The position numbers and the translations under genes were made by a program. A DNA stretch of 64,000 nucleotides from Aquabacterium soli (lineage in GTDB: Bacteria; Pseudomonadota; Gammaproteobacteria; Burkholderiales; Burkholderiaceae_C): contig NZ_RSED01000001.1 of the NCBI RefSeq assembly GCF_003933735.1, forward strand, positions 248,001-312,000, written 5' to 3'. A model generated the notes under the pieces. It saw only the letters and a program-made list of their open reading frames with translations, made no database searches and had not been told where the DNA came from. Every line of letters begins with the position of its first letter. Positions within the stretch are counted from its first letter, which is position 1. Below are positions 54,088 through 62,910 of the stretch, in pieces.

Positions 54088-54600
54088 ATGCCTGCACTCG
54101 CCACCGCCCAACGTTCCAACCAGCTCAGCCGCACCCTGGCGCGGTTTCAAGGCCTGCCCGCTGCGCTGCGGGTTCCCCTGATGAGCTTCCTGCTGGGCAA
54201 GGTCGTGCCCTTCGTCGGCACGGCCAGCCTGCGCTTCGACGAAGTCAGCAGCCAGCGTGTGGTGGTACGCATACGCAACCGCCGCAAGGTGCAGAACCAC
54301 ATCAAGGGCGTGCACGCGGCCGCCATGGCGCTGCTGGCCGAAACGGCCACCGGCTTTTGCGTGGGCATGAACCTGCCGGACGACAAGCTGCCGCTGATCA
54401 AGTCGCTCAAGGTGGATTACCTCAAGCGGGCGCAGGGCGACCTGACCGCCGTGGCCGAACTCAGGCCCGAGCAGATCCACCTGATCACCACCCAGGACAA
54501 GGGTGAGGTCACCGTGCCGGTGACCATCACCGATGAGAGTGGCGCGGCACCCATCCAGTGCGAGATGGTGTGGGCCTGGGTGCCCAAGGCGCGACGTTGA
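54088..54600 (+). CDS. DUF4442 / hotdog-fold thioesterase-like protein
   Basis: A 170-residue soluble protein with the DUF4442 hotdog-like pattern: GKVVPFVGTASLRFDEVS, NRRKVQNHIKGVHAAAMALLAE, MNLPDDKLPLIKSLKVDYLKRAQGD. Such proteins resemble PaaI-type acyl-CoA thioesterases but lack proven activity. The ATG at 54088 is taken; the frame extends 57 bp upstream. A 7-bp inverted repeat at 54620-54639 follows. No operon link to neighbours is clear. Confidence 0.82.
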   Translation: MPALATAQRSNQLSRTLARFQGLPAALRVPLMSFLLGKVVPFVGTASLRFDEVSSQRVVVRIRNRRKVQNHIKGVHAAAMALLAETATGFCVGMNLPDDKLPLIKSLKVDYLKRAQGDLTAVAELRPEQIHLITTQDKGEVTVPVTITDESGAAPIQCEMVWAWVPKARR

Positions 54601-54619
54601 CAGCGGCGTCACTGAATAC

Positions 54620-54639
54620 GGTGTGAACCTCGTCACACC
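54620..54639 (+). terminator. Hairpin after DUF4442 gene
   Basis: GGTGTGA-ACCTCG-TCACACC is a perfect 7-bp stem starting 20 bp after the stop. A short T-run appears only about 18 bp later (54658-54662), so termination strength is unclear. Confidence 0.45.
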
Positions 54640-54776
54640 GACCGACGGATTTGCGACTTTTTCACCAAATAGAACTTCGGGTTTCTACGAATCTGCACAT
54701 CAATTAATACGACTGTTGTGCTGCAATCGTGGCTCTTTCGAGGGCGCTCCCCAGCCCTCCCTACGGAGTTCATGAA

Positions 54777-55913
54777 GTGAAAAAATACGTGTTGGCTGCC
54801 GTGTCGGCAGCTGTCTTGCTGACCGCCTGCGGTGGCGGTGGCAACAGTGGCGAAACCAAGGCCACGATCACCTCGGTGAAGGTGGTGGGTGCGAGCTTGG
54901 CGGATTCGGGCTCGCTCGGCTACAAGTCGACGATCCAATCTAGCAGCACAAGCTACAGGGTCTACTCAGAGCGCATCGCCGCCTCCTACGGCATCAGCAA
55001 CTTCTGCTCTGCGTACAGCAGTCCAGACAATGGATCGACCTTTACCGCGAACGTAGGCTGCACGAACTACGCAGTGGCAGGTGCGGCCATCAACTATTAC
55101 GCGAACCCATCCTCAAAGCTGTCGCAATTGCAGCAGTTGGTTGATGCGGGCAATGCAGGCTACAGCTCTGGTGATCTTTTGATCGTGGGCGAAGGCAGTG
55201 CCAATGACGTGGCCACGTTGGTTGGAGCGTACGTCCCTGCTTACCTGGGTGTGTCGTACACACAGTTCACGGCGCTGCGCGGGTCGATGGGCTTGGGCGC
55301 AAGTGCGGGGACGCGAGACGCTCTGCAAGCCGAGGGCGTTGCGTATGTCGAGAAGCTTGCAGACCAATTGGCCGCATCGATCAAGACGAATGCGCTCGAC
55401 AAGGGTGCTCTGCGGGTGGCCGTCTTGAACACGCTGGATGTCACCAAGACACCTCAGTTGGCTGCAGCGCTTGCAAACTACGGGTCGACCAATGCTCTGG
55501 CCATGCAGGCTGTCATCCAGTCCTGGATCGTGGCCTACAACGCGCGGCTGGCTGCCAACCTTGCTCCATACGCGGGCAAGGTGGCTATCGTTGATTTCTA
55601 CACGAACTTCAACGCCGAAATGGCCGATCCAGCCCAGTACGGGCTCAATGATGTGACGGGTACGGTGTGCGACCAGATCGTCAATGCCGGTGGTACCCAT
55701 TCGCCTGGGGCGGTGACGCTCAGCTCATCGACCGTGAGGGCTGCGTGCACTGATTCGGCGGCCTCGGCGATCACGCCCTCGCAGGGCGCAGACGGCACCA
55801 GCACGTGGTGGCAGCACTACCTCTTTGCGGATCGCTTCCACCCCACGCCCTATGGCCACCAACTGCTGGCCCAACTCGTGGCCAAGCGCCTGACCGAAGC
55901 CGGCTGGCTGTGA
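54777..55913 (+). CDS. SGNH/GDSL-family lipoprotein hydrolase with altered GDSL motif
   Basis: A 378-residue exported hydrolase. GTG 54777 is set by GGAG at 54765-54768; it gives a lipoprotein signal MKKYVLAAVSAAVLLTAC with lipid-attached Cys18. The block I motif reads GASLADSG: Ser40 is present but the Asp of GDSL is Ala39. Block V is normal, Asp352 and His355 in DRFHPTPYGH, so a Ser-Asp-His set survives. It may be a lipase or esterase on the outer membrane. The OmpW gene follows in 23 bp. Confidence 0.82.
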   Translation: MKKYVLAAVSAAVLLTACGGGGNSGETKATITSVKVVGASLADSGSLGYKSTIQSSSTSYRVYSERIAASYGISNFCSAYSSPDNGSTFTANVGCTNYAVAGAAINYYANPSSKLSQLQQLVDAGNAGYSSGDLLIVGEGSANDVATLVGAYVPAYLGVSYTQFTALRGSMGLGASAGTRDALQAEGVAYVEKLADQLAASIKTNALDKGALRVAVLNTLDVTKTPQLAAALANYGSTNALAMQAVIQSWIVAYNARLAANLAPYAGKVAIVDFYTNFNAEMADPAQYGLNDVTGTVCDQIVNAGGTHSPGAVTLSSSTVRAACTDSAASAITPSQGADGTSTWWQHYLFADRFHPTPYGHQLLAQLVAKRLTEAGWL

Positions 55914-55936
55914 GCTGACGGGAGCACCAAGACATC

Positions 55937-56608
55937 ATGACCAAGAAGTTCGCACTCTCCTCGGCCCTCGTGGCCGCCACGCTGGCCTTCAGCGGCCTGG
56001 CCCAGGCCCAGCAGGCCGGCACTTGGCTGTTCCGCGTGGGTGCCATGTCCATCATTCCCCAGGTGAGCAGCGGTGACCTGAGCGCACCCTCGGTGCCGGG
56101 TGTGAAGATCGACGTGGATTCGTCCACCACGCTGGCCGGCGGCATCAGCTACATGCTGACCGACAACTGGTCGCTGGACGTGCCCCTGGCGATCCCGCCC
56201 AAGCACAAGATCAAGGGCGACGGCGCCATCTCGGGCTCTGGCGAGATCGGCACCACCCGCGTGGTGCCTGCCACGATGTTCCTGCAGTACCGCTTCCTGG
56301 AGGCGCAGTCCACGTGGCGTCCCTATCTGGGCGCAGGCCTGACCTACGCTCGGTTCTATGGCGAGAAGGGCAACGGCACCCTGACGGCCATCACCGATCC
56401 GGGCGGCTCGACCACGCTGAGCATCAAGAGCGAATTCGCGCCGACCGTGCAGGCCGGCATGACCTACTCGCTCACGCCTCAGGTCTACCTGGACGGCTGG
56501 GTGGGCAAGACCTTCCTGAAGGTGCGCAGCACGCTGAGCACGGGCCAGCACATCGACACCAAGCTCGATCCGGTGATCGTGGGCCTGTCCGTGGGGTATC
56601 GCTACTGA
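55937..56608 (+). CDS. OmpW-family outer-membrane beta-barrel protein
   Basis: A 223-residue outer-membrane protein of the OmpW family, an eight-stranded barrel thought to pass small hydrophobic molecules. It has a signal peptide (cleavage near AQA), then GTWLFRVGAMSIIPQ, YMLTDNWSLDVPLA, YRFLEAQSTWRPYLGAGLTY and a C-terminal SVGYRY barrel-ending signature. It lies 23 bp after the SGNH hydrolase gene. A terminator follows at 56649. Confidence 0.93.
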   Translation: MTKKFALSSALVAATLAFSGLAQAQQAGTWLFRVGAMSIIPQVSSGDLSAPSVPGVKIDVDSSTTLAGGISYMLTDNWSLDVPLAIPPKHKIKGDGAISGSGEIGTTRVVPATMFLQYRFLEAQSTWRPYLGAGLTYARFYGEKGNGTLTAITDPGGSTTLSIKSEFAPTVQAGMTYSLTPQVYLDGWVGKTFLKVRSTLSTGQHIDTKLDPVIVGLSVGYRY

Positions 56609-56648
56609 TCTGTCCGGATGATGGCGCTCTGTCGCGCCGGCTCCGACC

Positions 56649-56672
56649 AGGCCGCCTTCGGGCGGCCTTTTT
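56649..56672 (+). terminator. Rho-independent terminator after OmpW gene
   Basis: AGGCCGCC-TTC-GGGCGGCC is followed by TTTTT (56668-56672). It ends the SGNH-OmpW transcript. Confidence 0.93.
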
Positions 56673-56772
56673 CATGCCGGTGATTGAACGTGACACGCGT
56701 CAGGCCTTGTCATCCATCCTGACGATGATGGCCGCCTTCAATCGAACGCTGCCATCACGGCGTGCTGGTGCA

Positions 56773-57702
56773 TCACCTGTCTGGAACCAGAATCATTTCG
56801 GTGATGGGCCGGACTTCGCCAGGGTTGATCCCGTCGATGGCGGGCAGAAGGTGGGCATGCCTGGCTGGGTCGACAGGTTCGATGCGCGAGCGAGCATCCA
56901 CGCCACCCAGGGCGGTATGGACATGGGTCAGGCCTGCGCCCAGCGCGAGGGAGGCCTTGCGCATGGAGGTGTCATTGGCGTCAAGCGACATCAGGGTGTA
57001 GGGCTTCAGGCCCACGCCGATTCGGAACAGCAGGTCGTAGCCCAGCCTCACACCCAGGTCCTCAGCCTGCTGGTAGATGTCCGAGGCCTTGCCCACGGCG
57101 GTAGAGCGGCCCATCGAGATGAGCTTGCCCTCGTAGACGTAGCTGATGCCGAACTGGCTCGTGCTGGTCGGCAGGAAGCTAGAGCCGATGTTGAACCAGC
57201 GAATCTCGATGGGCAGCTCGCCCCGGTACTCGATCTTGCCGGGGCCGTCGGTGTAGCTCCCAAGGCCCTTGAGGAAGCTCTTCATGATCTTGGAGAAGTC
57301 GCTGCCCTTGCACTGCGGGCAGCCCGTGACGCGGACCCTGGGCATGTAGCCAAGGAAGTCGGTCGTTGCTGTCTTGCTCATCTGGTCGCGCAAGAGCTGC
57401 GGCGAGGCTTCGGGCATGTTCGGGCCCGGGCGGTAGATGGAAAGGTCGTTCGGGATGGAGGCCTTTGTTTTCGCGAAAAAGGCCAGGCTGGTTTCATCCG
57501 TGCGAAGCATGGCGCCGGTCGGGATGTCCAGAGGGGGCGATGCCTGGACTGGCGCTGCCTCACTTCCTGGTGATGATGCAGCGCTCGCTGCTGCGATCGG
57601 TGTCGTCCAGGCGGGGGGCGCGGAATTGGGGGCCACATCTGCGGCGAGACTGTGGCCGGCCAGTGCCATCAAGAGGCTGGTCACGGTGGCTGGATTCTTC
57701 AT
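56773..57702 (-). CDS. Uncharacterised exported protein with CxxC motif
   Basis: A protein of about 309 residues that I do not recognise. From the proposed start (57702, MKNPATVTSLLMALAGHSLA) it has a signal peptide, then an alanine/proline-rich linker, a TGCPQCKGSD motif that could hold a disulfide or metal, and a beta-rich body (PIEIRWFNIGSSFLP). GTG 57726 and ATG 57708 are alternative starts; none has a good ribosome site. No neighbour gives a clue. It converges on the OmpW gene. Confidence 0.7.
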   Translation of the reverse strand: MKNPATVTSLLMALAGHSLAADVAPNSAPPAWTTPIAAASAASSPGSEAAPVQASPPLDIPTGAMLRTDETSLAFFAKTKASIPNDLSIYRPGPNMPEASPQLLRDQMSKTATTDFLGYMPRVRVTGCPQCKGSDFSKIMKSFLKGLGSYTDGPGKIEYRGELPIEIRWFNIGSSFLPTSTSQFGISYVYEGKLISMGRSTAVGKASDIYQQAEDLGVRLGYDLLFRIGVGLKPYTLMSLDANDTSMRKASLALGAGLTHVHTALGGVDARSRIEPVDPARHAHLLPAIDGINPGEVRPITEMILVPDR

Positions 57703-57885
57703 GAACATCGTTGATGCAGGGCTCACGCTGTTGTGATGTGAGTGACAGGTGCGACGTCAAGGTTCGCATAAAGCCGAAGCGCCATCCGGCCAGCCCCCGG
57801 GAAAAGGCAACTACTCCTCACAATTGGCCGGGCTTGTACCCCGCCAACATCAGATTCGTGTGGGGGGTGTCCGGTCTTGCCCTGG

Positions 57886-58281
57886 TCAGCTCCGCTGCCC
57901 GTAGGGGCAGTGGTTCGGGCGGGGGCCCACCTGCGGGTGCTTGCGGCAGGTGCCCGGACGCTTGTCGTACACGGTGCAGCGCCGCGTCTGGGCATCGAGG
58001 AAGCGGCAATCGCCATCGGCCCTGCGGCCCAGCGTGTAGATCTCGTGCTTGAAATTGAAGTGCTCGATCAGGCCGGCCTTGCTCAGGCGCTTGGCGATCT
58101 GTTTGGGCGCCTCGTGCTCAGCCTCGAAGGGGTCGACCAGCTCCAGGCGCACCAGGTCGGGCAGCTTCACCTCCACCGGCATGGTGCAGCAGTTGGCCAT
58201 GCAGCGGTCGCACAGGCCGGTGCGGTAACGCGTCCAGGTCTCGGTGCGGTCAACGTCGACGATGTGGATGGAAGATCTCAT
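57886..58281 (-). CDS. YkgJ-family cysteine-cluster protein
   Basis: A 131-residue soluble protein with the YkgJ/UPF0153 cysteine pattern: CDRCMANCC near the N-terminus and later C residues in DGDCRFLDAQTRRCTVYDKRP and GTCRKHP. These cysteines would bind zinc or an Fe-S cluster. Function is unknown. It lies 76 bp after bioB on the same strand; the gap contains a 7-bp inverted repeat, so co-transcription is uncertain. Confidence 0.86.
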   Translation of the reverse strand: MRSSIHIVDVDRTETWTRYRTGLCDRCMANCCTMPVEVKLPDLVRLELVDPFEAEHEAPKQIAKRLSKAGLIEHFNFKHEIYTLGRRADGDCRFLDAQTRRCTVYDKRPGTCRKHPQVGPRPNHCPYGQRS

Positions 58282-58300
58282 GCTCAGGGGCCATCAAGCA

Positions 58301-58327
58301 CAACGCCCGGCAGGGCGCCAGGCGTTG
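58301..58327 (-). terminator. Inverted repeat after bioB
   Basis: CAACGCC (58301-58307) pairs with GGCGTTG (58321-58327), with an inner GCCC/GGGC stem. It lies between bioB and the YkgJ gene. It lacks a T-run; a weak terminator or partial attenuator is possible. Confidence 0.35.
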
Positions 58328-58357
58328 ACTTGATCCAGCAGGAATCAGAGAAGGGGC

Positions 58358-59461
58358 TCAGCCCGCCTGCACACGCGCGGTCACGGCCTTGCCGCTGCGC
58401 AGGCCCAGCTTGTTCATCAGCTGACGGTCGCGCTCGACCTCGGGGTTGCCGGTGGTCAGCAGCTTGTCGCCGTAGAAGATGGAGTTGGCGCCAGCCAGGA
58501 AGCACAGTGCCTGCACGGATTCGGGCATCTGCTGGCGGCCGGCCGACAGGCGCACGCGCGCCGTGGGCATGGTGATGCGGGCCACGGCGATGGTGCGCAC
58601 GAACTCCAGCGGATCGAGCGGTGGCGTGTCGGCCAGCGGCGTGCCGGGCACGCGCACCAGGTCGTTGATGGGCACGGACTCAGGGAAGGTGGGCAGGTTG
58701 GCCAGCTGGGCGATCAGGCCGGCGCGGCCTTCACGCGTTTCGCCCATGCCGACGATGCCGCCGCTGCACACCTTGATGCTGGCGCTGCGCACATGGGCCA
58801 GCGTGTCCAGGCGGTCCTGCATGTCGCGCGTGGTGATGATGTCGCCGTAGAGCTCGGGCGCGGTGTCCAGGTTGTGGTTGTAGTAATCCAGGCCGGCGTC
58901 CTTCAGGGACTGGGCCTGCGTGTCGGTCAGCATGCCCAGGGTGCAGCAGGCCTCCAGGCCTTCATCCTTGATCACGCCGATCAACTCGGCCACCTTCTCG
59001 ATGTCGCGGTCCTTCGGGGCGCGCCAGGCAGCGCCCATGCAGAAGCGGCTGGCACCGGCTTCCTTGGCGGCCACCACGGCTTCGCGCACTTGCTCGGGCG
59101 ACATCAGCTTGCTGGCCGTGACACCGGTGTCGTAACGTGCGGCCTGCGGGCAGTAGCCGCAGTCTTCCTCGCAACCACCGGTCTTGACGGAGAGCAGCGT
59201 GGCGTGTTCGACCTCGTTGGCATCCCAGTGCTGGCGGTGCACCTGCTGCGCCTGCCACAACAGATCGTTGAAGGGCAGGTTGAACAGCTCGAGCACCTTG
59301 TCGCGAGGCCAGCGGCCATTGTCGAAGTTCGGGTCGGTGCAGTCGCCACCGCAACCATGGGCGTTGAGCACGGCCTTGGGCTGCCATGTCACGGGCTGCG
59401 GTGTCGAAGGCAGTGTGGAGGGCGATGCGGCTTGCGCAGAAGACAAAGTGCTGACGGACAT
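58358..59461 (-). CDS. bioB: Biotin synthase BioB
   Basis: Radical SAM enzyme that inserts sulfur into dethiobiotin in the last step of biotin synthesis. The 367-residue product carries the SAM cluster motif Cys97-X3-Cys101-X2-Cys104 ([12 protein letters not shown]), then [12 protein letters not shown] and the [2Fe-2S] region with [12 protein letters not shown] and RLSAGRQQM. The N-terminal 50 residues, with [11 protein letters not shown], extend beyond E. coli BioB; such extensions occur in related bacteria. No other bio gene is adjacent. The product is needed by the carboxylase at 47385. Confidence 0.97.
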   Translation of the reverse strand: MSVSTLSSAQAASPSTLPSTPQPVTWQPKAVLNAHGCGGDCTDPNFDNGRWPRDKVLELFNLPFNDLLWQAQQVHRQHWDANEVEHATLLSVKTGGCEEDCGYCPQAARYDTGVTASKLMSPEQVREAVVAAKEAGASRFCMGAAWRAPKDRDIEKVAELIGVIKDEGLEACCTLGMLTDTQAQSLKDAGLDYYNHNLDTAPELYGDIITTRDMQDRLDTLAHVRSASIKVCSGGIVGMGETREGRAGLIAQLANLPTFPESVPINDLVRVPGTPLADTPPLDPLEFVRTIAVARITMPTARVRLSAGRQQMPESVQALCFLAGANSIFYGDKLLTTGNPEVERDRQLMNKLGLRSGKAVTARVQAG

Positions 59462-59618
59462 GGGGTGGAGCTGCCTCGGGGCAGATCTGAAAGCAATCAA
59501 AACAGGGGCAGTGTAGGACAGGCCTGGGGGATGCGCCAAGCGATCCGGGAATGCCGACTACCGTGCAGGCGGACCCGCTTGCGGCGCCTGACGCGTGGTT
59601 TGGTCAACGGAAGCCGCA

Positions 59619-59664
59619 TTGCACACATTGCTTTACATGGCCTACAATGATACTAATTCTCATT
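59619..59664 (+). promoter_or_regulatory. Promoter with overlapping Fur box for TonB-dependent receptor
   Basis: TTGCAC (59619-59624) and TACAAT (59643-59648) with an 18-bp spacer form a candidate promoter. AATGATACTAATTCTCATT (59646-59664) is a Fur-box-like imperfect palindrome with seven of nine pairs symmetric. The box overlaps the -10, so iron-Fur would block RNA polymerase. The rest of the 360-bp gap between bioB and the receptor holds no gene I can support. Confidence 0.7.
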
Positions 59665-59821
59665 CAATAGTGTTGAGGCATGGGCCTGGCTGCCATGGTG
59701 CAGGCTCTTCTCGCTGATTTCCGCGTCTGCCTCGGCGCACATCATGCGTGCCGTATGCACTGTGGTGGGTGGTGGAGGCGGGCCATTGGTATTCGTCAAT
59801 CGCTCCACGCCCCTTTTCTCC

Positions 59822-62080
59822 ATGACACGTTTCCAAACAAGCAGTGTGGCCGCCGCCGTGGCCCTGCTGACCGCCCTGGCCGCACCAAGCGCCTCGGCAC
59901 AAGCCGCGGCAGCGCCCGCCGACGCGCAGCCTGCCCAAAGTACCGAGGCCCTGCCCACCGTGACCGTGCGCGCCAGCGCCGATGCCTCAGCGCAAGGACT
60001 GTCGCCCGCCTACGCCGGTGGCCAGGTGGCCCGCGGCGGCCGCGCCGGAATTTTGGGCACGCGTGACAACATGGACACGCCGTTCAGCATCACGGCCTAC
60101 ACCAACGAGCTGATCCAGGACAGGCAGGCAAGAAGCGTGGGCGACGTGCTGCAGAACGACCCGACCGTGCGCGTGGCGCGCGGCTTCGGCAACTTCCAGG
60201 AGTCGTACTTCATCCGCGGCTTCGTGCTCTTCTCGGATGACGTGGCCTACAACGGCCTGTACAACCTGCTGCCGCGGCAGTACATCGCCACGGAGCTGTT
60301 CGAGCGTGTGGAGGTGCTGCGCGGGGCTTCGGCTTCCCTCAACGGCGCCAACCCGAATGGCAGTGGCATTGGCGGGGCGATCAACCTGTTGCCCAAGCGG
60401 GCACCCAATGAGCCTCTGAACCGGTTGAACGTTTCTCTCGAGGGCAATGGATCCCTGGGGACGGTGTCCGCCGACATAGCTCGGCGTTTCGGCCCGGACC
60501 AGAGCACTGGCTTGCGCGTGAATGCCGCGCTGCGTGACGGCAGCACCCATGTAGAGCGCGAGTACGTAAGCCTTGGCTTGGTCTCGGTTGGCATGGATTG
60601 GCGCAGCCGCGATGTCCGCTTGTCGGGCGACATCGGCTACCAAGATCACAAGTTGCGCCGTACTCGTACCAACGTTACCCTGGGAACCAATGCCGCGCCT
60701 CTGACCACTCTGCCATCCGTCCCGGACAACGAGGGCAACTGGGCGCAGGATTGGTCGTATTCCAATGAGCGCGACGTCTTCGGAACGCTGCGCGGTGAGT
60801 ACGACATCAGCGACACCGTGACAGCATGGGCTGCCTATGGTGCGCGTCGTGGCCAGGAGGCCAACTCGCTGGCCAATGTCACGGTCAGCAACGGTGCCAC
60901 GGGGGCTGCCAGCACCAGCCGCTTCGACAATGCTCGCGAAGACCGTGTGGACACCGGCGAGGTGGGCCTGCGAGCCAAGCTGCGCACCGGCGGCGTGGGC
61001 CATGAGCTGGTGGCGTCGTACGCGATGTTCCAACTGAAGAAATACAACGCCTATGCGTTGGGCAGTTCGATTGCCACCAACATTTACCGGCCGGTACGGG
61101 CAGCCCAGCCCGCTTTCACCTTTCTTGGCAATGATCTTTCCGATCCGGCCTACAACGGCAAGGTGGATTTCGAAAGCTACGCGCTGGTCGACACACTGGC
61201 CTTGTTTGATGACCGCCTCCTTGTCACGATCGGTGCCCGTCATCAGCAACTGAAGACAGAGGGCCGGAGCTACACCACGCGCAGTCTGACGACAGGTGTG
61301 ATCGTTCCCGGCCGCGTGAACTCTTCTTACGACGAAAGCCGTACGAGTCCCCTGCTGGGGGTGGTCTTCAAGGTGGCCCCCAAGTTCTCTGTGTATGGCA
61401 ATTACGTTGAAAGCCTGGCCCAAGGTCAGACGGCGGCGGCTGCCACCGGCGGTCCAACGCCGCTCAACAATGGCGAGATCATGGCGCCCTATGTGTCACG
61501 CCAGAAGGAAGTGGGTGTGAAGTACGACGGTGGCCGCCTGTCAGCGAGTGCTGCCTTGTTCTCAACATCCAAGCCACGTGCCTTTATCAACAGTGCGCTC
61601 GTATTCGCAACGCAGGGAGAGGACAAGCATCAAGGGCTGGAGTTGACCGTTCAAGGTGTGGCCATGCGCGGCTTGCGCCTGCTAGGTGGTGCCACTTGGC
61701 TGGATGCGAAGCAGGAGAAGACGGGTGTCGCCAGCACTGAGGGCAAACAGGTGATCGGTGTGCCTCGTTTCCAATCTACGATCGGCGCTGAGTGGGATGT
61801 GCCGGGGGCACGTGGGGTGGCCTTGGATGGTCGGCTGATCCATACAGGCGGACGGTATGTCTATGCCAACAACACGCTGAAGGCGCCGAGCTGGACCCGG
61901 GTGGACATTGGAGCTCGCTACATCACCGACATCCAGGGCCGTGCGGTCACACTGCGCGCCCGCATCGAGAACCTGGCAGACCGTGACTACTGGGCTTCGG
62001 TGGGCGGCTCACCGGATTCGGGCTACCTGGCCGCGGGTGCGCCCCGCACGCTGGGCGTGAGCGCCAGCGTCGATTTCTAA
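59822..62080 (+). CDS. TonB-dependent siderophore receptor
   Basis: A 752-residue outer-membrane receptor for ferric siderophores. It has a signal peptide (MTRFQTSSVAAAVALLTA, ending near ASAQA), a plug with the region GILGTRDNMDTPFSITAYT and EVLRGASASLNGANPNGSG, and a 22-strand barrel ending in VSASVDF with a terminal Phe. The start at 59822 is chosen because it leads with a signal peptide; an in-frame ATG at 59744 would add 26 residues without one. The 5' leader is long, about 170 bp. Iron control is supported by the Fur box. No siderophore synthesis genes are here. Confidence 0.93.
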   Translation: MTRFQTSSVAAAVALLTALAAPSASAQAAAAPADAQPAQSTEALPTVTVRASADASAQGLSPAYAGGQVARGGRAGILGTRDNMDTPFSITAYTNELIQDRQARSVGDVLQNDPTVRVARGFGNFQESYFIRGFVLFSDDVAYNGLYNLLPRQYIATELFERVEVLRGASASLNGANPNGSGIGGAINLLPKRAPNEPLNRLNVSLEGNGSLGTVSADIARRFGPDQSTGLRVNAALRDGSTHVEREYVSLGLVSVGMDWRSRDVRLSGDIGYQDHKLRRTRTNVTLGTNAAPLTTLPSVPDNEGNWAQDWSYSNERDVFGTLRGEYDISDTVTAWAAYGARRGQEANSLANVTVSNGATGAASTSRFDNAREDRVDTGEVGLRAKLRTGGVGHELVASYAMFQLKKYNAYALGSSIATNIYRPVRAAQPAFTFLGNDLSDPAYNGKVDFESYALVDTLALFDDRLLVTIGARHQQLKTEGRSYTTRSLTTGVIVPGRVNSSYDESRTSPLLGVVFKVAPKFSVYGNYVESLAQGQTAAAATGGPTPLNNGEIMAPYVSRQKEVGVKYDGGRLSASAALFSTSKPRAFINSALVFATQGEDKHQGLELTVQGVAMRGLRLLGGATWLDAKQEKTGVASTEGKQVIGVPRFQSTIGAEWDVPGARGVALDGRLIHTGGRYVYANNTLKAPSWTRVDIGARYITDIQGRAVTLRARIENLADRDYWASVGGSPDSGYLAAGAPRTLGVSASVDF

Positions 62081-62117
62081 GCAAGCTGACGTCGCGCCGC
62101 CCTGGCGCGGCACACCA

Positions 62118-62166
62118 CACGGCCCCTGCCGACCGCAACCCTGTTCGCGTGTCATCAGGGGCCGTG
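62118..62166. terminator. Inverted repeat after receptor gene
   Basis: CACGGCCCCTG (62118-62128) pairs perfectly with CAGGGGCCGTG (62156-62166), 11 bp, with a 27-nt loop. A shorter stem (CGCGCC/GGCGCG) lies just before it. It sits between the receptor and the SRPBCC gene. No T-run; a terminator or regulatory stem. Confidence 0.45.
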
Positions 62167-62183
62167 GCGTTAAGCTTGCGCAC

Positions 62184-62654
62184 ATGCGTTTCGAACACCT
62201 GATTGAAATCAATGCCCCGGCGACAGCCCTGGGCGCGATGGCCCCGCTGTTCACCCGGGAGCAACTGTGGCGCGGCCTGATGCAGCGCGTGCAGACCCCA
62301 CAGCGTTTCCCGATGGGCCCCGAGCGTTGTGAGTGGCGTGAAACTGAGCCCGGCGTGTTCCAGCGCTCGGTGCATTTCGGTCCGCACGTGCTGCGCGATG
62401 AGGTGGAGACCACGCCGATGGAGCGCATCCGTTTCACCCCGGAGCCGCATGGCGATACCGCGCCCGTGCGCTTGAGCATCGACATCGAAGAGCCGACGCC
62501 CGGCCGCATGGTGCTGCGCTTCACCTATGAAACGCTGGGCGAGCCCAGTGCCGAAGAGAAGTACTACGCCGAGTACCGGCACAACGCCTGGCTGCACAAC
62601 GACCGCGACATGGTGCGCACCTTGCGACAGTGGCTCAGCGAAGAAGGCCTGTGA
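62184..62654 (+). CDS. SRPBCC-family protein (DUF1857/AtaL-like)
   Basis: A 156-residue soluble protein with the START-like SRPBCC pocket fold: EHLIEINAPATALG, FTREQLWRGLMQRV, PMGPERCEWRETEPGVFQRS and a C-terminal helix RTLRQWLSEEGL. It resembles the AtaL/DUF1857 subgroup; members bind small hydrophobic molecules but no activity is settled. Its 3' end overlaps the small membrane gene on the other strand by 20 bp. Confidence 0.84.
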   Translation: MRFEHLIEINAPATALGAMAPLFTREQLWRGLMQRVQTPQRFPMGPERCEWRETEPGVFQRSVHFGPHVLRDEVETTPMERIRFTPEPHGDTAPVRLSIDIEEPTPGRMVLRFTYETLGEPSAEEKYYAEYRHNAWLHNDRDMVRTLRQWLSEEGL

Positions 62655-62808
62655 CGCTGGCCGCAGCCATCAGCCCCGTTTGAGCGGGTTGGCGGGCAGC
62701 GTGCGCTGGCGCCAGAAAATGGTCCAGCACGATCAGGCCGAGCACGGCCACCAGCAGGCGCCAGCGAAAGGCGCGCCGCGTGTGCGCCGTGGGAGGTTTC
62801 GTCACCAT
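62635..62808 (-). CDS. Small single-pass membrane protein (57 aa)
   Basis: Reading the reverse strand from ATG 62808 gives 57 residues: a basic N-terminus (MVTKPPTAHTRRAFRWR), one hydrophobic segment (LLVAVLGLIVLDHFLA) and an alanine-rich tail. AGGAG lies 6 bp upstream of the ATG, a good ribosome site. There is no homology I recognise. It overlaps the SRPBCC stop end by 20 bp and lies 102 bp after the kinase gene on the same strand. Confidence 0.55.
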   Translation of the reverse strand: MVTKPPTAHTRRAFRWRLLVAVLGLIVLDHFLAPAHAARQPAQTGLMAAASVTGLLR

Positions 62809-62910
62809 GGACGTCTCCTGGGGTGAGGAGTTGGCCGGGCGTGGTCTTGGCCACCACCTCGTGAACTATTCACATATGGTTGAGGGTAGACCCTGCGCCA
62901 GCAATCAGGG

